Shown one piece after another: positions 19,495-30,681 of a stretch of 64,000 nucleotides of DNA (within the stretch, counting starts at the first letter, position 1; each line of letters opens with the position of its first letter). The notes below the pieces were generated by a model. It was not told where the DNA came from and did not search any database. It saw nothing but the letters and a program-made list of their open reading frames with translations. The stretch lies in assembly GCA_907163375.1 (NCBI GenBank), contig CAJQUW010007906.1, forward strand, positions 148,026 to 212,025, written 5' to 3'. The stretch comes from Prostheceraeus crozeri (Eukaryota; Platyhelminthes; Polycladida; Euryleptidae). The position numbers and the translations under genes were made by a program.

Positions 19495-20690
19495 TTTGTA
19501 TATACAAATATATTTATTTATTTATTACATAAATGCTATATCAAGTTACATAAGTTCACATTCAAGCCATCAATGATGACCATCAAGTTCGGGGTTTTGA
19601 TCTGTCCTGTAGCCTACATCAGCATAACCAGTCTTCTTATTTCTTTCATCTTCTTCTACTAAATCCAGTCCAACTGTGCATCATCAAATATATCAATTTA
19701 AGAATCATTGCATAGTCTTCCGGGGTAAGCAAGAAACACTTAAGGTTACGGGGTCAGAATGGAACACTGTTTGGTTCTCTGAAACTATGGTGAATTAGAC
19801 ATTCCTTCAAAAAGTATACATGTATATGTAGATAGATCTCCGTCTGACAAACTTTCCATACAATTGTTTAGGTTTCTTACAAATCCTCGTAATTTTGATG
19901 TGAGAGCAAAAATACAAATGTAAAAAAGTGACAAATGCTTCAAACGATGATTGTTTGTCGAGTTAAAATCGGCCACTTATTTTCATTTCCATAAACATTT
20001 TTGTGCCCTTCCACATATTCTGTTATCTTCTCCAGCACTGAAGTATTATGAATTTTCATAAGCTTTGTCTGTCTGTATATGAGCTCCATTATAACTCCTG
20101 GAAAGAAAATTGCGTTTCCGGTGATAGTACGAGGAGAACACAGCAAAATTGAGTTTTCCCCAACTTGACAGCGCCTCACTTCTGCATATCCGAAACTACA
20201 TGGAGTCAAGATTCCACTCAACAAGCAATCGACAGGCTACGTTTTAGACTGCTATATGTAAATTTCAGATTTAAGAGTTGCTTTCTTTTTAAGTGAGAGC
20301 AAAAATAGCAGAAGACAAAAAGCGCTTTGACTTCAAGAGAAAAACCGTGCTACATTTGCTTTCAGGCTAGCGTTGGAATACCTCGCGGAAGTTTAGAAAT
20401 CATTTGAAGGAAATGTAAATAAACTTTGCAAAATACATCGAAGTTAAGCGAAGCAAATCGAAGTTTATTTTTGACTACATTTTTACGTAAGTGGTGGCTT
20501 TTTCAAGGAATTGATTTTTCTACTATATTTTGGAAATCGAGTAGATAATTTTAAGAGGATTTCCTTGGTTGAACAATTTGAAGTTTCAGGGTCTTCCAGA
20601 AAATTAGAAAGTCGATAATGGCAACAAAACATGCCTTTTTCTCTTTTCGCGGTGCTCGATTCACAGAAATTCATTGACTACTTGCTAAAA
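19493..20690. other. No recognised gene
   Basis: AT-rich unique-looking DNA with only short ORFs and no recognisable domain or repeat structure. Confidence 0.5.
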
Positions 20691-20699
20691 TGTTATTGA

Positions 20700-21560
20700 G
20701 CCAGTGACAAGACAGAGCCGTTACCGAGCGATGCCCCTCATCATACCTAAGAATGACGACATAATGCGCTGCATAGTTGACTACCATAGGTTCATACCGA
20801 CTCTGGCGAAACATCACGTCAAACTTACCCCCTTTCAAGCTAAGTTATTCAGGACTCCGTGAAGCCGTTTTAAGGTGGACTTAAGAGACACCTTCTATTC
20901 CTTACGTATTCACAACTAGTCGCTACATTACTGAATTTCCCGAACCTGATTGCACTACCGCTTTACACGTTTACTAATGGGCTTTTCCCAAAGTCCAGGG
21001 ATCCTCCTAGGTCTTTCCCGTGAAATTCTGCACTCAAAACAGCAAGTGGTCCATTCTTCTTGTGCCCACAACCGCGCAACAAAAAACCTAGCACACCATC
21101 CCCAAAAAGCCCGCTCAGCAGTGGAAAACAACCTTCTGTTTACGGTTTCGTGGCCATTATGCCACATATTTGTAATCTTTGCCTTCTATGCGCCCTTGTA
21201 ACGGCCGCCTAGAAATCTCCAAAGCTTATAGCTCTGGGCCTGCTATCGGTAACATTGATAATCATTCATTTGCAAACAGAATTAATGTGACAGAGCGACA
21301 CCAGGCTCATGCTGAATTACTGGCTATCTTTCTTCGGTCACAACCCAGCGCAATTGTCATCAAAAATGCGCATACAGCACTCCAGTTCAAGAGAACATAC
21401 CATGAACTGTCCAATTCTATCTTACTCCGTTGTTGCGGAATCCTACATTTTCACGTGCCTTCGGACAAAGCCGGCGGATAAGCCGTCACGTTCCAGCCCC
21501 TCTCATCAACCTGAAAATAAAATCAATGTAAACGAAGATTCTAACCCCGTCAATACCGAT
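20700..21560 (+). pseudogene. Degenerate reverse transcriptase/RNase H relic of a retroelement
   Basis: Pieces in several frames read like a retroelement RT followed by RNase H. They include MPLIIPKNDDIMRCIVDYHR (from 20731), FKVDLRDTFYSLRIH (about 20870-20915) and YRFTRLLMGFSQSPG (about 20955-21000). After a gap come ERHQAHAELLAIF (about 21293-21331), SNSILLRCCGILHFHV and an end resembling the 'NPADxxSR' terminus of the RNase H region (ADKPSRSSP, about 21475-21500). Many in-frame stops and frameshifts occur and no catalytic (Y/F)xDD is preserved. The arrangement RT then RNase H suggests an LTR or DIRS-type element; the clade cannot be fixed. Confidence 0.6.
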
Positions 21561-21649
21561 TCCGGAGAGCCTGGAGATATCCATATACCAATAAAATTGA
21601 GAAAATTAAATTTCTTGCAACACTTGTATTCTTTGCTCTGAATTTATTC

Positions 21650-23265
21650 TAAAAAAGTTGATAACTACAATTCCGATCTATAAGCATTTTCAAAAATACA
21701 TAATTACAATGTACTTTAACAATATCAATAATAATTAAATGTCTTGAAACAGTCCATGCAGAGTCCGGCATTCCTGGACACTTCGAGCATTGGAAAGGGT
21801 CTTGCTTCCGCCCATCTGTGCAGCATAATTCACACCTCTTCTTCGGAATTCTTTTCCTCAGGCTGCATCAAATTCATATCTTTTTGCCAATTTACGCTGC
21901 TTTGTTGGTCGTGCAGAAGCCATTCCAAGCGGGCATCGAGGGTAGAAATGCTTTTTACTCACATCGATTCCAATGAAAAAATATTGCTTCTCTGATTAGC
22001 AGTCAGCCAACATAGAAATCGAGCACGTGGAGCCTCATATGATACAGCAGACATAAATGATGTAGGGCGTCAAAGCGAACACATACACATAGCATTTGAT
22101 GCTCTACTAAGCAGTGGTTGCCGAGCAAATGTGTTTTCTGCATGACGCTTCGGGAACGTCATGGCATTTAATGATCCTTCTTTTATGACGCTCCAGAAGC
22201 GTCATGGAACTGAAGTGCTAATATGAAAAAAAATTAACTTCGCATGACGTAAATTATCATAAATATTTCCATGAACGAAAGTATGATGATTTAAAAGTAG
22301 CTTTGATACAGAGAAAACAAACTTCGATAAGCTTCCAAAGAAATAGATGTTGAGACATTATTGAGAGAAAAAATAAACGTCGAAAAACTTGAAAGTGAAG
22401 CCGATGTAGCGGGCTCTAATGTGAAAATGTATACCTTTATTACGAGTGATGTCAATTTGCGTAAATATTATGATAAAACTCGAATGAAAAAGCAAGCTTC
22501 GAACAAATGATGGCTTTTATAAAAAGGGGTAGAATGAAGCTTTCGAAATCAGAAGCCAATGCAATTATGAACTACCTTCGATTCACAGATAGAATTCTTA
22601 CACTTTTGTCAATTTTCTTATTTTTTTATGAATGAAGACTTCCATGAGGCATGTATTTCTATGTTTTGTCGGTCTGATATCGGTTTTCACTAATTTATCA
22701 CTGAAGGCTATGTACAGGCTAATACATTGAGTATCGTTTTCGTTCATGACTGGGGCTAGAACCATAATGAAAGTATTCAAGTTATTGACATTGAACTGTA
22801 AATTACTCAGTTGAAACAGAGAACAAGGATTAATTTAGAAGGGTCGTAAACTCTATTTTTTGAGAATTTCTTTGTCCGAGTCAACCGCCATAAGGAGCTT
22901 CAAAATAAGTGGTTATTAAATGACGTGACCACGATTGTGCAACAAGAGTGCATGAAAAAACATGGTCAGCGAGTAACAGTGGCAGGCCACAAATGATAAT
23001 GTGGGACTACATATATGTGATTCTTTGCTAAGGGCTATTACTAAAACACACCGAGGGCCAAAATGAAAATTGCTAAAATACACCGAACCCCAAAATATCA
23101 CATAAGGAGGCATTTTCAGGTCAAATAACCGATATAAATGGAAAGAACGAGGTAAATAACCCTCTGGAGCACACTGACATCAACATTAACAGCTGACTCC
23201 TAGGAGAAATATAATAATGAAAAAAAGTTGATTAAATAAATCCACCGATAGCCATAACTTTCAGA
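21650..23265. other. No recognised gene; short quasi-palindromes
   Basis: No coding domain recognised. At 22142-22205 a TGACGCTTCxGGAACGTCA-like word is followed by its inverted counterpart (TGACGCTCCAGAAGCGTCA, about 22187-22205), a small imperfect hairpin of the kind left by miniature inverted-repeat elements. Confidence 0.4.
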
Positions 23266-23269
23266 ATAT

Positions 23270-24527
23270 AGAGTATCTCGCCACAAAACTCGGCCCTAAC
23301 CTTCTCAGGATCATTATCAAGACCGCTTCAAAACACAACAGCCAACGGGCAACTCTCGACGGAGAACCAGGCCTCCCAGTAAAAGTACTTGGTCGGCTGG
23401 ATTCATCACTCGAGGTCGTTCCACCTTCGGATCTACATATGAAAATGACAGTTACACCGAGGGCCAAAACTTTGTCAATACTGCATCAATCTCAACCAAA
23501 CTTGGCCCACACCTGCTCAGGATCATTATCAAGAGCGCTTCAGAACACAACAGCCAACGGGCAAATCTGGACAGAGATGCACCTCAAGCAATTATCACAT
23601 GTTTTCACCAATTTCACAGAAATTTTTTTCGCAACATCACTTTACACCGAGGGTCAAAGCTTTGTCAATATTGCCTCAATCTCAACCAAACTTGGCCCAC
23701 ACCTGCTCAGGATCATTATCAAGACCGCTTCAGAACACAACAGCCAACGGGCAAATCTGGACAGAGATACACCTCAAGTAATTATCACATGTTTTCACCA
23801 ATTTCACAGAACATTTTTTTCGCAACATCTCTTTACAACGAGGGCCAAAACTTTGTCAATATTGCCTCAATCTCAACCAAACTTGGCCCACACCTGCTCA
23901 GGATCATTATCAAGACCGCTTCAAAACACAACAGCCAACGGGCAACTCTCGACGGAGAACCAGGCCTCCCAGTAAAAGTACTTAGTCGGCTGGATTCATC
24001 ACTCGAGGTCGTTCCACCTTCGGATCTACATATGAAAATGACAGTTACACCGAGGGACAAAACTCTGTCAATACTGCATCAATCTCAACCAAACTTGGCC
24101 CACACCTGCTCAGGATCATTATCAAGAGCGCTTCAGAACACAATAGCCAACGGGCAAATCTGGACAGAGATGCACCTCAAGCAATTATCACATGTTTTCA
24201 CCAATTTCACAGAAATTTTTTTCGCAACATCACTTTACACCGAGGGTCAAAGCTTTGTCAATATTGCCTCAATCTCAACCAAACTTGGCCCACACCTGCT
24301 CAGGATCATTATCAAGACCGCTTCAGAACACAACAGCCAACGGGCAAATCTGGACGGAGAACCAGGCCTCCCAGTAAAAGTACTTTGGTCGGCTCGATTC
24401 ATCACTCGAGGTCGTTCCACCTTCGGATCCACATATGAAAATGACAGTTACACCGAGGGCCAAAACTTTGTCAATACTGCATCAATCTCAACCAAACTTG
24501 GCCCACACCTTCTCAGGATCATTGTGT
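23270..24527. repeat. Complex minisatellite with ~190-bp units and ~592-bp higher-order period
   Basis: The words CAACCAAACTTGGCCCACAC and CAACAGCCAACGGGCAA recur through the block. Two sub-unit types alternate: one continuing into CACATGTTTTCACCAATTTC, the other into CTCGAGGTCGTTCCACCTTC. The second type recurs at about 23410, 24002 and 24403, giving a higher-order period near 592 bp between the first two. ORFs across it are products of the repeat and were not called. The array is interrupted at 24536 by a DNA transposon. Confidence 0.85.
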
Positions 24528-24543
24528 TGGTGGTGATTATACC

Positions 24544-25551
24544 CATAGACATCGGATAACATTATTAGGACTAGACCGGACACAGCTGATTTCCCGTGGC
24601 CTTTAAAGCCGTTCGGTAGCGACATGGAAATATTGTTTGTATAAAGCAATGATGACAACAAGAGAATTTAAAATTTTGATAACCACGTGTTTATTATCAG
24701 CTGAGAAAGAGTAGAGATGAGGAGATATTGCATCGTCCATAATTGAAGACTTAAATACTCCGCGTTGGCAACAGCAGAAGACATTTCATTTCACAGGCAA
24801 TTGCAAATGAACAGCCTATCTTTAATCTCATGATAATACAAATTTTACGTACACACTGTTGTAATAAATCTGTTTTCATTGTACTCGGGAAAACTCGCCC
24901 TTTGCGCTCACAAGAAATGATGTAAAATAGTGCTTTTTGCCCGAAGTGGCCAGGACAAATCCCAGTTATACCGGGTGCTGCTTATCTTTAGCCGGGACGC
25001 TCGAAGTTCACAAAATGATTAATGAGACGCCATATCTCAGTTCTGCGGAATAATCTGTATAAGTGATAGATTTTTTAGGGGGTGACCTGAGTCAGGAGTA
25101 ATAGCAAACCGATTAAGAAGCCCATTTCTGAAAAGGTTTCATTTATCTTACTGCCATGTTAATGTCTTTCTGCTTATTTCTATAGGCTTAAGAACATCTA
25201 TAAAAAATTTTTGCTGGAAACTGTACTCTGAAGATTATGCGAAATCTACTCGAACAATTTCATTCACGCTAAGAGTAAATTCATTTTCGATCCATCTTTT
25301 CAAGATTGGAGTCATTTCAAGGCACATTATCTTGGATTTTCAAAAGAAAGCATTCTACAGCCAGAGGAAATTTAATAAAAATTTCGCTAATTTAAAAATT
25401 GCGCTACTGTTTATTTACACAAATAGCATAGTAAAACAATTTTTCAGAATTAAAGCCACTCGGTAGCGACATTCGCTTGTGGCCATCAGCTGATAGTGTA
25501 TTAAATAGGCGCTGTCCGGTCTAGTCCTAATAATGTTATCCGATGTCTATG
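24544..25551. mobile_element. Non-autonomous DNA transposon, 39-bp TIRs, 8-bp target duplication
   Basis: The two ends are perfect 39-bp inverted repeats starting CATAGACATCGG. They are flanked by the direct duplication ATTATACC (24536-24543 and 25552-25559). Inside each end, a second motif (AAAGCCxxTCGGTAGCGAC) occurs in direct orientation at about 24606-24624 and 25453-25471. There is no coding sequence in the 1008 bp. An 8-bp target duplication with CA-starting ends fits hAT or P superfamilies; the exact superfamily is not determined. The perfect ends and duplication point to a fairly recent insertion into the adjoining minisatellite. Confidence 0.88.
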
Positions 25552-25559
25552 ATTATACC

Positions 25560-25965
25560 TTTGGAAAAATATGTTGATTTTTTTTTTTTAATCGTCTACT
25601 TGCATTATTCTTTTTCGGAATTTAATGCATGCATTCGAACGCGTTGATGGTGCCTCAGAAGATATTTCGAAATTTTATCTGGAAGCTGTAAACGTGTTCG
25701 AACGAACTAAATTTTAGAATGTCCCGCGCAGGTCATGGACAACGACAATGGATAAGGTAATCTGGAAAATATATAATCAGTCAAACTGAAAAACATATAA
25801 TCAGTCACAACTTTTTTAATATTGCTTTTTACGAACTCATCAACTATACAGGTTATCTTTGATGCTTTATCTACTGACCATGCACGACTTTAGTCATTCA
25901 GTCAAATAATTACTTCAGCAAGATCAAATAAAGCAATAAATTTCAAAATGTCTGAATTATAATCA
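25560..25965. other. No recognised gene
   Basis: AT-rich spacer between the transposon and the 172-bp satellite; isolated ATAATCAGTCA words foreshadow the satellite. Confidence 0.4.
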
Positions 25966-25968
25966 GTC

Positions 25969-27316
25969 ACAAGTATTTTATGAGACAGAGATGGAACCTG
26001 AGTCAGTCATACTTTATCACTCTACATCTAATGAGTGTGTTTGCAAAGTTGGAGCTCAATCGGTTAGGGTCTCTGGTTGTGGGGGACTGTAAAGGGGTCC
26101 CGAACATGAATTCCCCTAAAATAGGCCTTTATAATCAGTCACAAGTATTTTGAGACAGAGATGGAACCTGAATCAGTCATACTTTATCACTCTACATCTA
26201 ATGAGTGTGTTTGCGAAGTTGGAGCTCAATCGGTTAGGGTCTCTGGTTGTGAGGGACTGTAAAGGGGTCCCGAACATGAATTCCCCTAAAATAGGCCTTT
26301 ATAATCAGTCAAAAGTATTTTATGAGACAGAGATGGAACCTGAGTCAGTCATACTTTATCACTCTACATCTAATGAGTGTGTCTGCGAAGTTGGAGCTCA
26401 ATCGGTTAGGTCTCTGGTTGTGGGGGACTGTAAAGGGGTCCCGAACATGAATTCCCCTAAAATAGGCCTTTATAATCAGTCACAAGTATTTTATGAGACA
26501 GAGATGGAACCTGAGTCAGTCATACTTTATCACTCTACATCTAATGAGTGTGTTTGCAAAGTTGGAGCTCAATCGGTTAGGGTCTCTGGTTGTGGGGGAC
26601 TGTAAAGGGGTCCCGAACATGAATTCCCCTAAAATAGGCCTTTATAATCAGTCAAAAGTATTTTATGAGACAGAGATGGAACCTGAATCAGTCATACTTT
26701 ATCACTCTACATCTAATGATTGTGTTTGCGAAGTTGGAGCTCAATCGGTTAGGGTCTCTGTTTGTGGGGGACTGTAAAGGGGTCCCGAACATGAATTCCC
26801 CTAAAATAGGCCTTTATAATCAGTCAAAAGTATTTTATGAGACAGAGATGGAACCTGAGTCAGTCATACTTTATCACTCTACATCTAATGAGTGTGTTTG
26901 CAAAGTTGGAGCTCAATCGGTTAGGGTCTCTGTTTGTGGGGGACTGTAAAGGGGTCCCGAACATGAATTCCCCTAAAATAGGCCTTTATAATCAGTCACA
27001 AGTATTTTATGAGACAGAGATGGAACCTGAATCAGTCATACTTTATCACTCTACATCTAATGAGTGTGTTTGCAAAGTTGGAGCTCAATCGGTTAGGGTC
27101 TCTGGTTGTGGGGGACTGTAAAGGGGTCCCGAACATGAATTCCCCTAAAATAGGCCTTTATAATCAGTCACAAGTATTTTATGAGACAGAGATGGAACCT
27201 GAGTCAGTCATACTTTATCACTCTACATCTAATGAGTGTGTTTGCAAAGTTGGAGCTCAATCGGTTAGGGTCTCTGGTTGTGGGGGACTGTAAAGGGGTC
27301 CCGAACATGAATTCCC
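25969..27316 (+). repeat. 172-bp satellite, about 8 units
   Basis: Units begin AATCAGTCA(C/A)AAGTATTTTA, pass through GTTTGCAAAGTTGGAGCTCA and end CGAACATGAATTCCCC. Spacing is 172 bp (for example ORF landmarks at 26493, 26665, 26837, 27009). Units differ by scattered substitutions (CAAAG/CGAAG, GGTTG/GTTTG). Apparent 94-aa ORFs are frame artefacts of a 172-bp period. A piece of one unit occurs inverted at 32511-32615 and diverged units lie at about 56090-56330. Confidence 0.92.
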
Positions 27317-28187
27317 GTTCATTTATTTTTCGTCAAGCATGAGATGGAAAGTGCAGGTGTTTTTATACAATTTGGAGGGATATCTTGCTATTGTAGGGGG
27401 ATTCATGGATTTTTTGAATTGTGGAATGTCCTCTTCCTCGCTCATTCATCGGTTGTCAGTGTTTTTCTATCGGAGTGTAATGCTCCCTTCCGGTGTCATG
27501 GGAAGAATGGTACAATCACTGACTTCCTTACCCCGCTTGCTGCTCTTGTACATGGCCAGCGAAGAAGGAACGATCGACCGGCCAGATGGGTCACGAAGGC
27601 CTATATGTCGCTGGAGCGCAAGTCATGACTGCGGCGCACCAAATATGCAGCAAACAATGTAGATCAATGTATATATATACAGTACTCCAATGGAAGAAAA
27701 TTGGCATATTACCCAACGCATATGAATATCTCATTGAATATAACGCACATAGATATGCATGCATAGGGCCTATCCCAGCTGCATATCTATCAATATATGA
27801 GGCGTGTTCAAATGAAACCCGTTCGCTATACTGTATTTGTAGAATAGTAAGCAGACAAAGTAAAAGCACAATCAATTAGTAACAACTGTGTATTATTAAC
27901 ATAAAAGCAGAAGCAACAATCAAAAAAAGTCTCCGTTGACTTCCCGGCACTTGTCCCATTGCTTGGGTAGGCGTTGAATTCCGTCGGCAAAGAAGGATTT
28001 CGGCTGTCCTTTGAACCAATTTCTAACAGCTGTCTTCACTTCTTCGTCTGATCGGAATCGTTGTCCCTTGAGAAACTTCGTCAGGGGACCAAAAATGTGA
28101 AAATCACAAGGTGACAAGTCAGGACTGTATGCAGGGCGTTCCAAAATTTCCCAACGCTTTCTTGTCAATACGTCAGATGTTGCCTTC
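27211..28187. repeat. Left arm of ~0.97-kb inverted duplication (satellite + spacer + mariner end)
   Basis: This arm is the reverse complement of about 31655-32615 with few differences. It runs from the last 172-bp satellite unit through a non-coding spacer (27317-27796) into the 3' part of a mariner on the minus strand. Homology stops in the mariner at about 28187. Confidence 0.85.
27797..28187 (-). pseudogene. Truncated mariner transposase 3' part
   Basis: Minus-strand mariner remnant. It encodes the C-terminal catalytic end (YSPDLSPCDFHIFGPLTKFL with the third acidic residue of the D,D34D triad) through the stop at 27920, followed by the terminal inverted repeat at 27797-27825 (TGAGGCGTGTTCAAATGAAA). 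The 5' two-thirds of the element is missing. Nearly identical to the corresponding part of the plus-strand copy at 30682-32026. Confidence 0.85.
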
Positions 28188-28189
28188 GA

Positions 28190-28345
28190 ACGACTGCGGC
28201 GGACCAAATATGCAACATGTAGATCAATGTATATATACTCGAATGGAAGAGAATGGGCATATTACCCGACACATGAATATGTCAATGAATATAACGCACA
28301 TAGATATACATGTATAGGGCCTATCCCAACTGCATGTGAATCTTT
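28190..28345 (+). repeat. Diverged direct repeat of 27625-27790 beyond the broken mariner
   Basis: GACTGCGGCGGACCAAATATG...TAGGGCCTATCCCAACTGC matches the sequence on the other side of the truncated mariner with substitutions and small indels. The mariner fragment therefore sits between two copies of the same host sequence. Confidence 0.7.
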
Positions 28346-30679
28346 AGCTGTCAATATGTCACACGTTGATCTACCGGTATGTGTTTTAGTTCTTTTTCCC
28401 TTTCTTGATCGTTTCCGTCAATTTAGTTAACCATCGTTCCTTTCATGTTTCCTAATTGTGATAAATGTTCGTATTCATTGCAGTGATCAGGACCCTCTTC
28501 TTCTTTCTTTCGATGGTTGATGTCGAATCGGTGCTGATTCATTCTCTCGTATGACCTTGATTGTTGCAACAGTATTATGTTGGTAAACCAATGGATTTGA
28601 GAGCGTCATCAGTCCTCATCATGAATACTTCAATCAATTAGAACATCATTCGCCACTTAGGCAAGCTGTTGTGCGGTCGTCTTCCCGCGCTGCTCATGTC
28701 AGCGACTAACTTTCCGCTTTGTTGTCTCTGCTAGCGAAGACAGCAACCTAGCCTGCCCGCAAGAATAATGAGGCTAATTCAAATCCCAGCTTGACATCTC
28801 TAATCCAAAGCCAAGCGTCTTCCTTACAAATGACCTCCATTTTTCTCTACATCGAGTGGTGGTAGCCCAGTTCGCGTTACCGAAGAATTCATCGAGTTCC
28901 TGTCTCGATCTTCTTCTCGGACATCCGCGTAGCCTCTGGCGGCCGTGAGTGGTCTATTCCGTCAAACGCTTCGTCCACCTGTCGTCAGATTAGCGACTGA
29001 CGTGATCTGCTCAAGTCCAATTGAGCCTTATGCGTGACAGGACATCTTCTACTCGACTAAAGGCATTCAAAGTCGTCCAAGAGCGTGTCCGCAAACTGGT
29101 AGCCTCAAAAATTTCAAACGGTGACATAAGGGACGGCGGAAGACGATGAAAAGGGCAGGGGCGCCAAATCAGAAGGGCACGTTTTATGCCTGAGTTTTTC
29201 GAACATAGTTTAACTATGGAATATATTCTAAAATGCTGCTGACATTGAAATTGAAGTGTAGGTGTGCGCAAATACATGTATGCCATGTGCCATATCAAGC
29301 GACTATTAGTTGAATAAGCTTTAAGAAACGGCAGAATTCTCCAGGCATTTCCATTCAACTTCAAATTTATGTATTAATAAAAAAATAATCGGAAAGTTTC
29401 TACGTATATTCAAGTATGCCAGGTGCAGCCAGTCAAATATTCCGTACATTTAAATCGATTAGACTTTTTCTTGAAAACTATAAGATTTCATTTATCAAAC
29501 ATGTAGATTCCGACCTCGACGCTGAGCCATGCTCAAATAAAGCAAAATGTTACGGAAGTTGATGATACGATTAAAAATAATTCATGGACCAATCAAAATC
29601 TTCCCAAAAATTTAGTTGTCGTGGTTGGTTTTGAATGAATTGTTTCATGATGTCTGTTGAGTTGAGATTGTCGGTTTTTTGTTTATGGATGTTTTGTAGA
29701 AATAGATTGTTGTATCTTTTCTGTGACATTCGGCTTCTCATATAGGCTACGTTTTTAGTTTTCGCTGAGCTGAAAACGTTCTTTCAACTGATGCAGTAGT
29801 AAGTGGTGCAAGCAAGTAAATGTGAAGGATCGTGTGAATGTTGGGTAATATTGTCTTTATGATTTCGTAATTTCGTTTTCGGCGAAGAGACATAATATCG
29901 TGCTCATAGATGTAACCTTCTTCACATTCGTAATCATGCTTCGAACCTACTCTCCAAATATTGCTAGCTCGTGTGTAAAATTCTCAAAATCAATATCCTT
30001 TTCATATAATTTTTAATGGGTGCTTCAGATGGCTCCCATTCGTTTGAGCCGTTGCAAGATGATAAGAGTACATAATTTCTCAATTTCTATTAAGACCCAA
30101 TTAAGGTCTATTGAGACCTATTAAGCATAATTGAGACGGCAATCTAGTTCAAGGAGACAGTAATCTATGAGCTCACAGAATTGCAGACGGAACAATTCTG
30201 GTAAATCGGTCGTGGATTGTGCTGAAGATCCATGCTACAGATGACTGGAAATTAACTTCCTTCTTGGCATCTCAGGTGGACCGATGAATTGGAAAAATGC
30301 CCTGCCATCGTGACTGTCGTTTGGCGAAAATCATTATATTAATGATCTCGAGCTTGCTTTAATATATTTATTAAGGAGTCTATCAAACTCACTTTAGCTG
30401 TTATCGACGGACTTTGTTAGACCTTCGTCACATATTCACACATTTCAAAAATATTCTTCGTCAGCAAAAGTTCAAAGAGAGTCGAGAATTTTTCCAATTT
30501 TCTAGACAATACGATAGCAATGACTAACACAGGGCTCCTTATACTTAAGAAAGGACCCTCCATATTGCCATACTGAAAACCCAACATACATGTAATACTG
30601 ATAAAGGGACCTACTCGAAGCTTTGAGGGGCACCTGATGCTAGTGGTAGAGTTTGCCGCTGATATAGATATGATAGATA
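28346..30679. other. No recognised gene
   Basis: Mixed-composition DNA with short ORFs only. A minus-strand ORF at 29011-29364 (117 aa) has no recognisable motif and is probably chance. Around 30085-30130 a short run of AATTAAGGTCTATTGAGACC-type words repeats. Confidence 0.4.
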
Positions 30680-30681
30680 TA

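Noticed and set aside
19360-19662. 100-aa ORF across the TA tract
   Set aside because: Mostly a (TyrIle)n translation of the microsatellite plus a truncated array leader.
23439-24559. 178-aa and 256-aa ORFs in the minisatellite
   Set aside because: Both are tandem translations of the repeat, with equally long ORFs in other frames and on the other strand.
26150-27293. Repeated 94-aa ORFs in the 172-bp satellite
   Set aside because: They arise from the repeat period (172 = 3n+1), overlap each other in different frames and have no protein-like constraint.
25969-27316. CRISPR array
   Set aside because: Units are contiguous 172-bp satellite repeats without spacers, and the DNA is eukaryotic.
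27344-27879. Paired 94-107-aa ORFs flanking both mariner copies
   Set aside because: They occur in several frames and strands of the same inverted-repeat spacer; no motif; typical shadows.
28770-28800. tRNA-derived SINE B-box (CTAATTCAAATCCC)
   Set aside because: No matching A-box at the right distance and no poly(A) or repeat tail.
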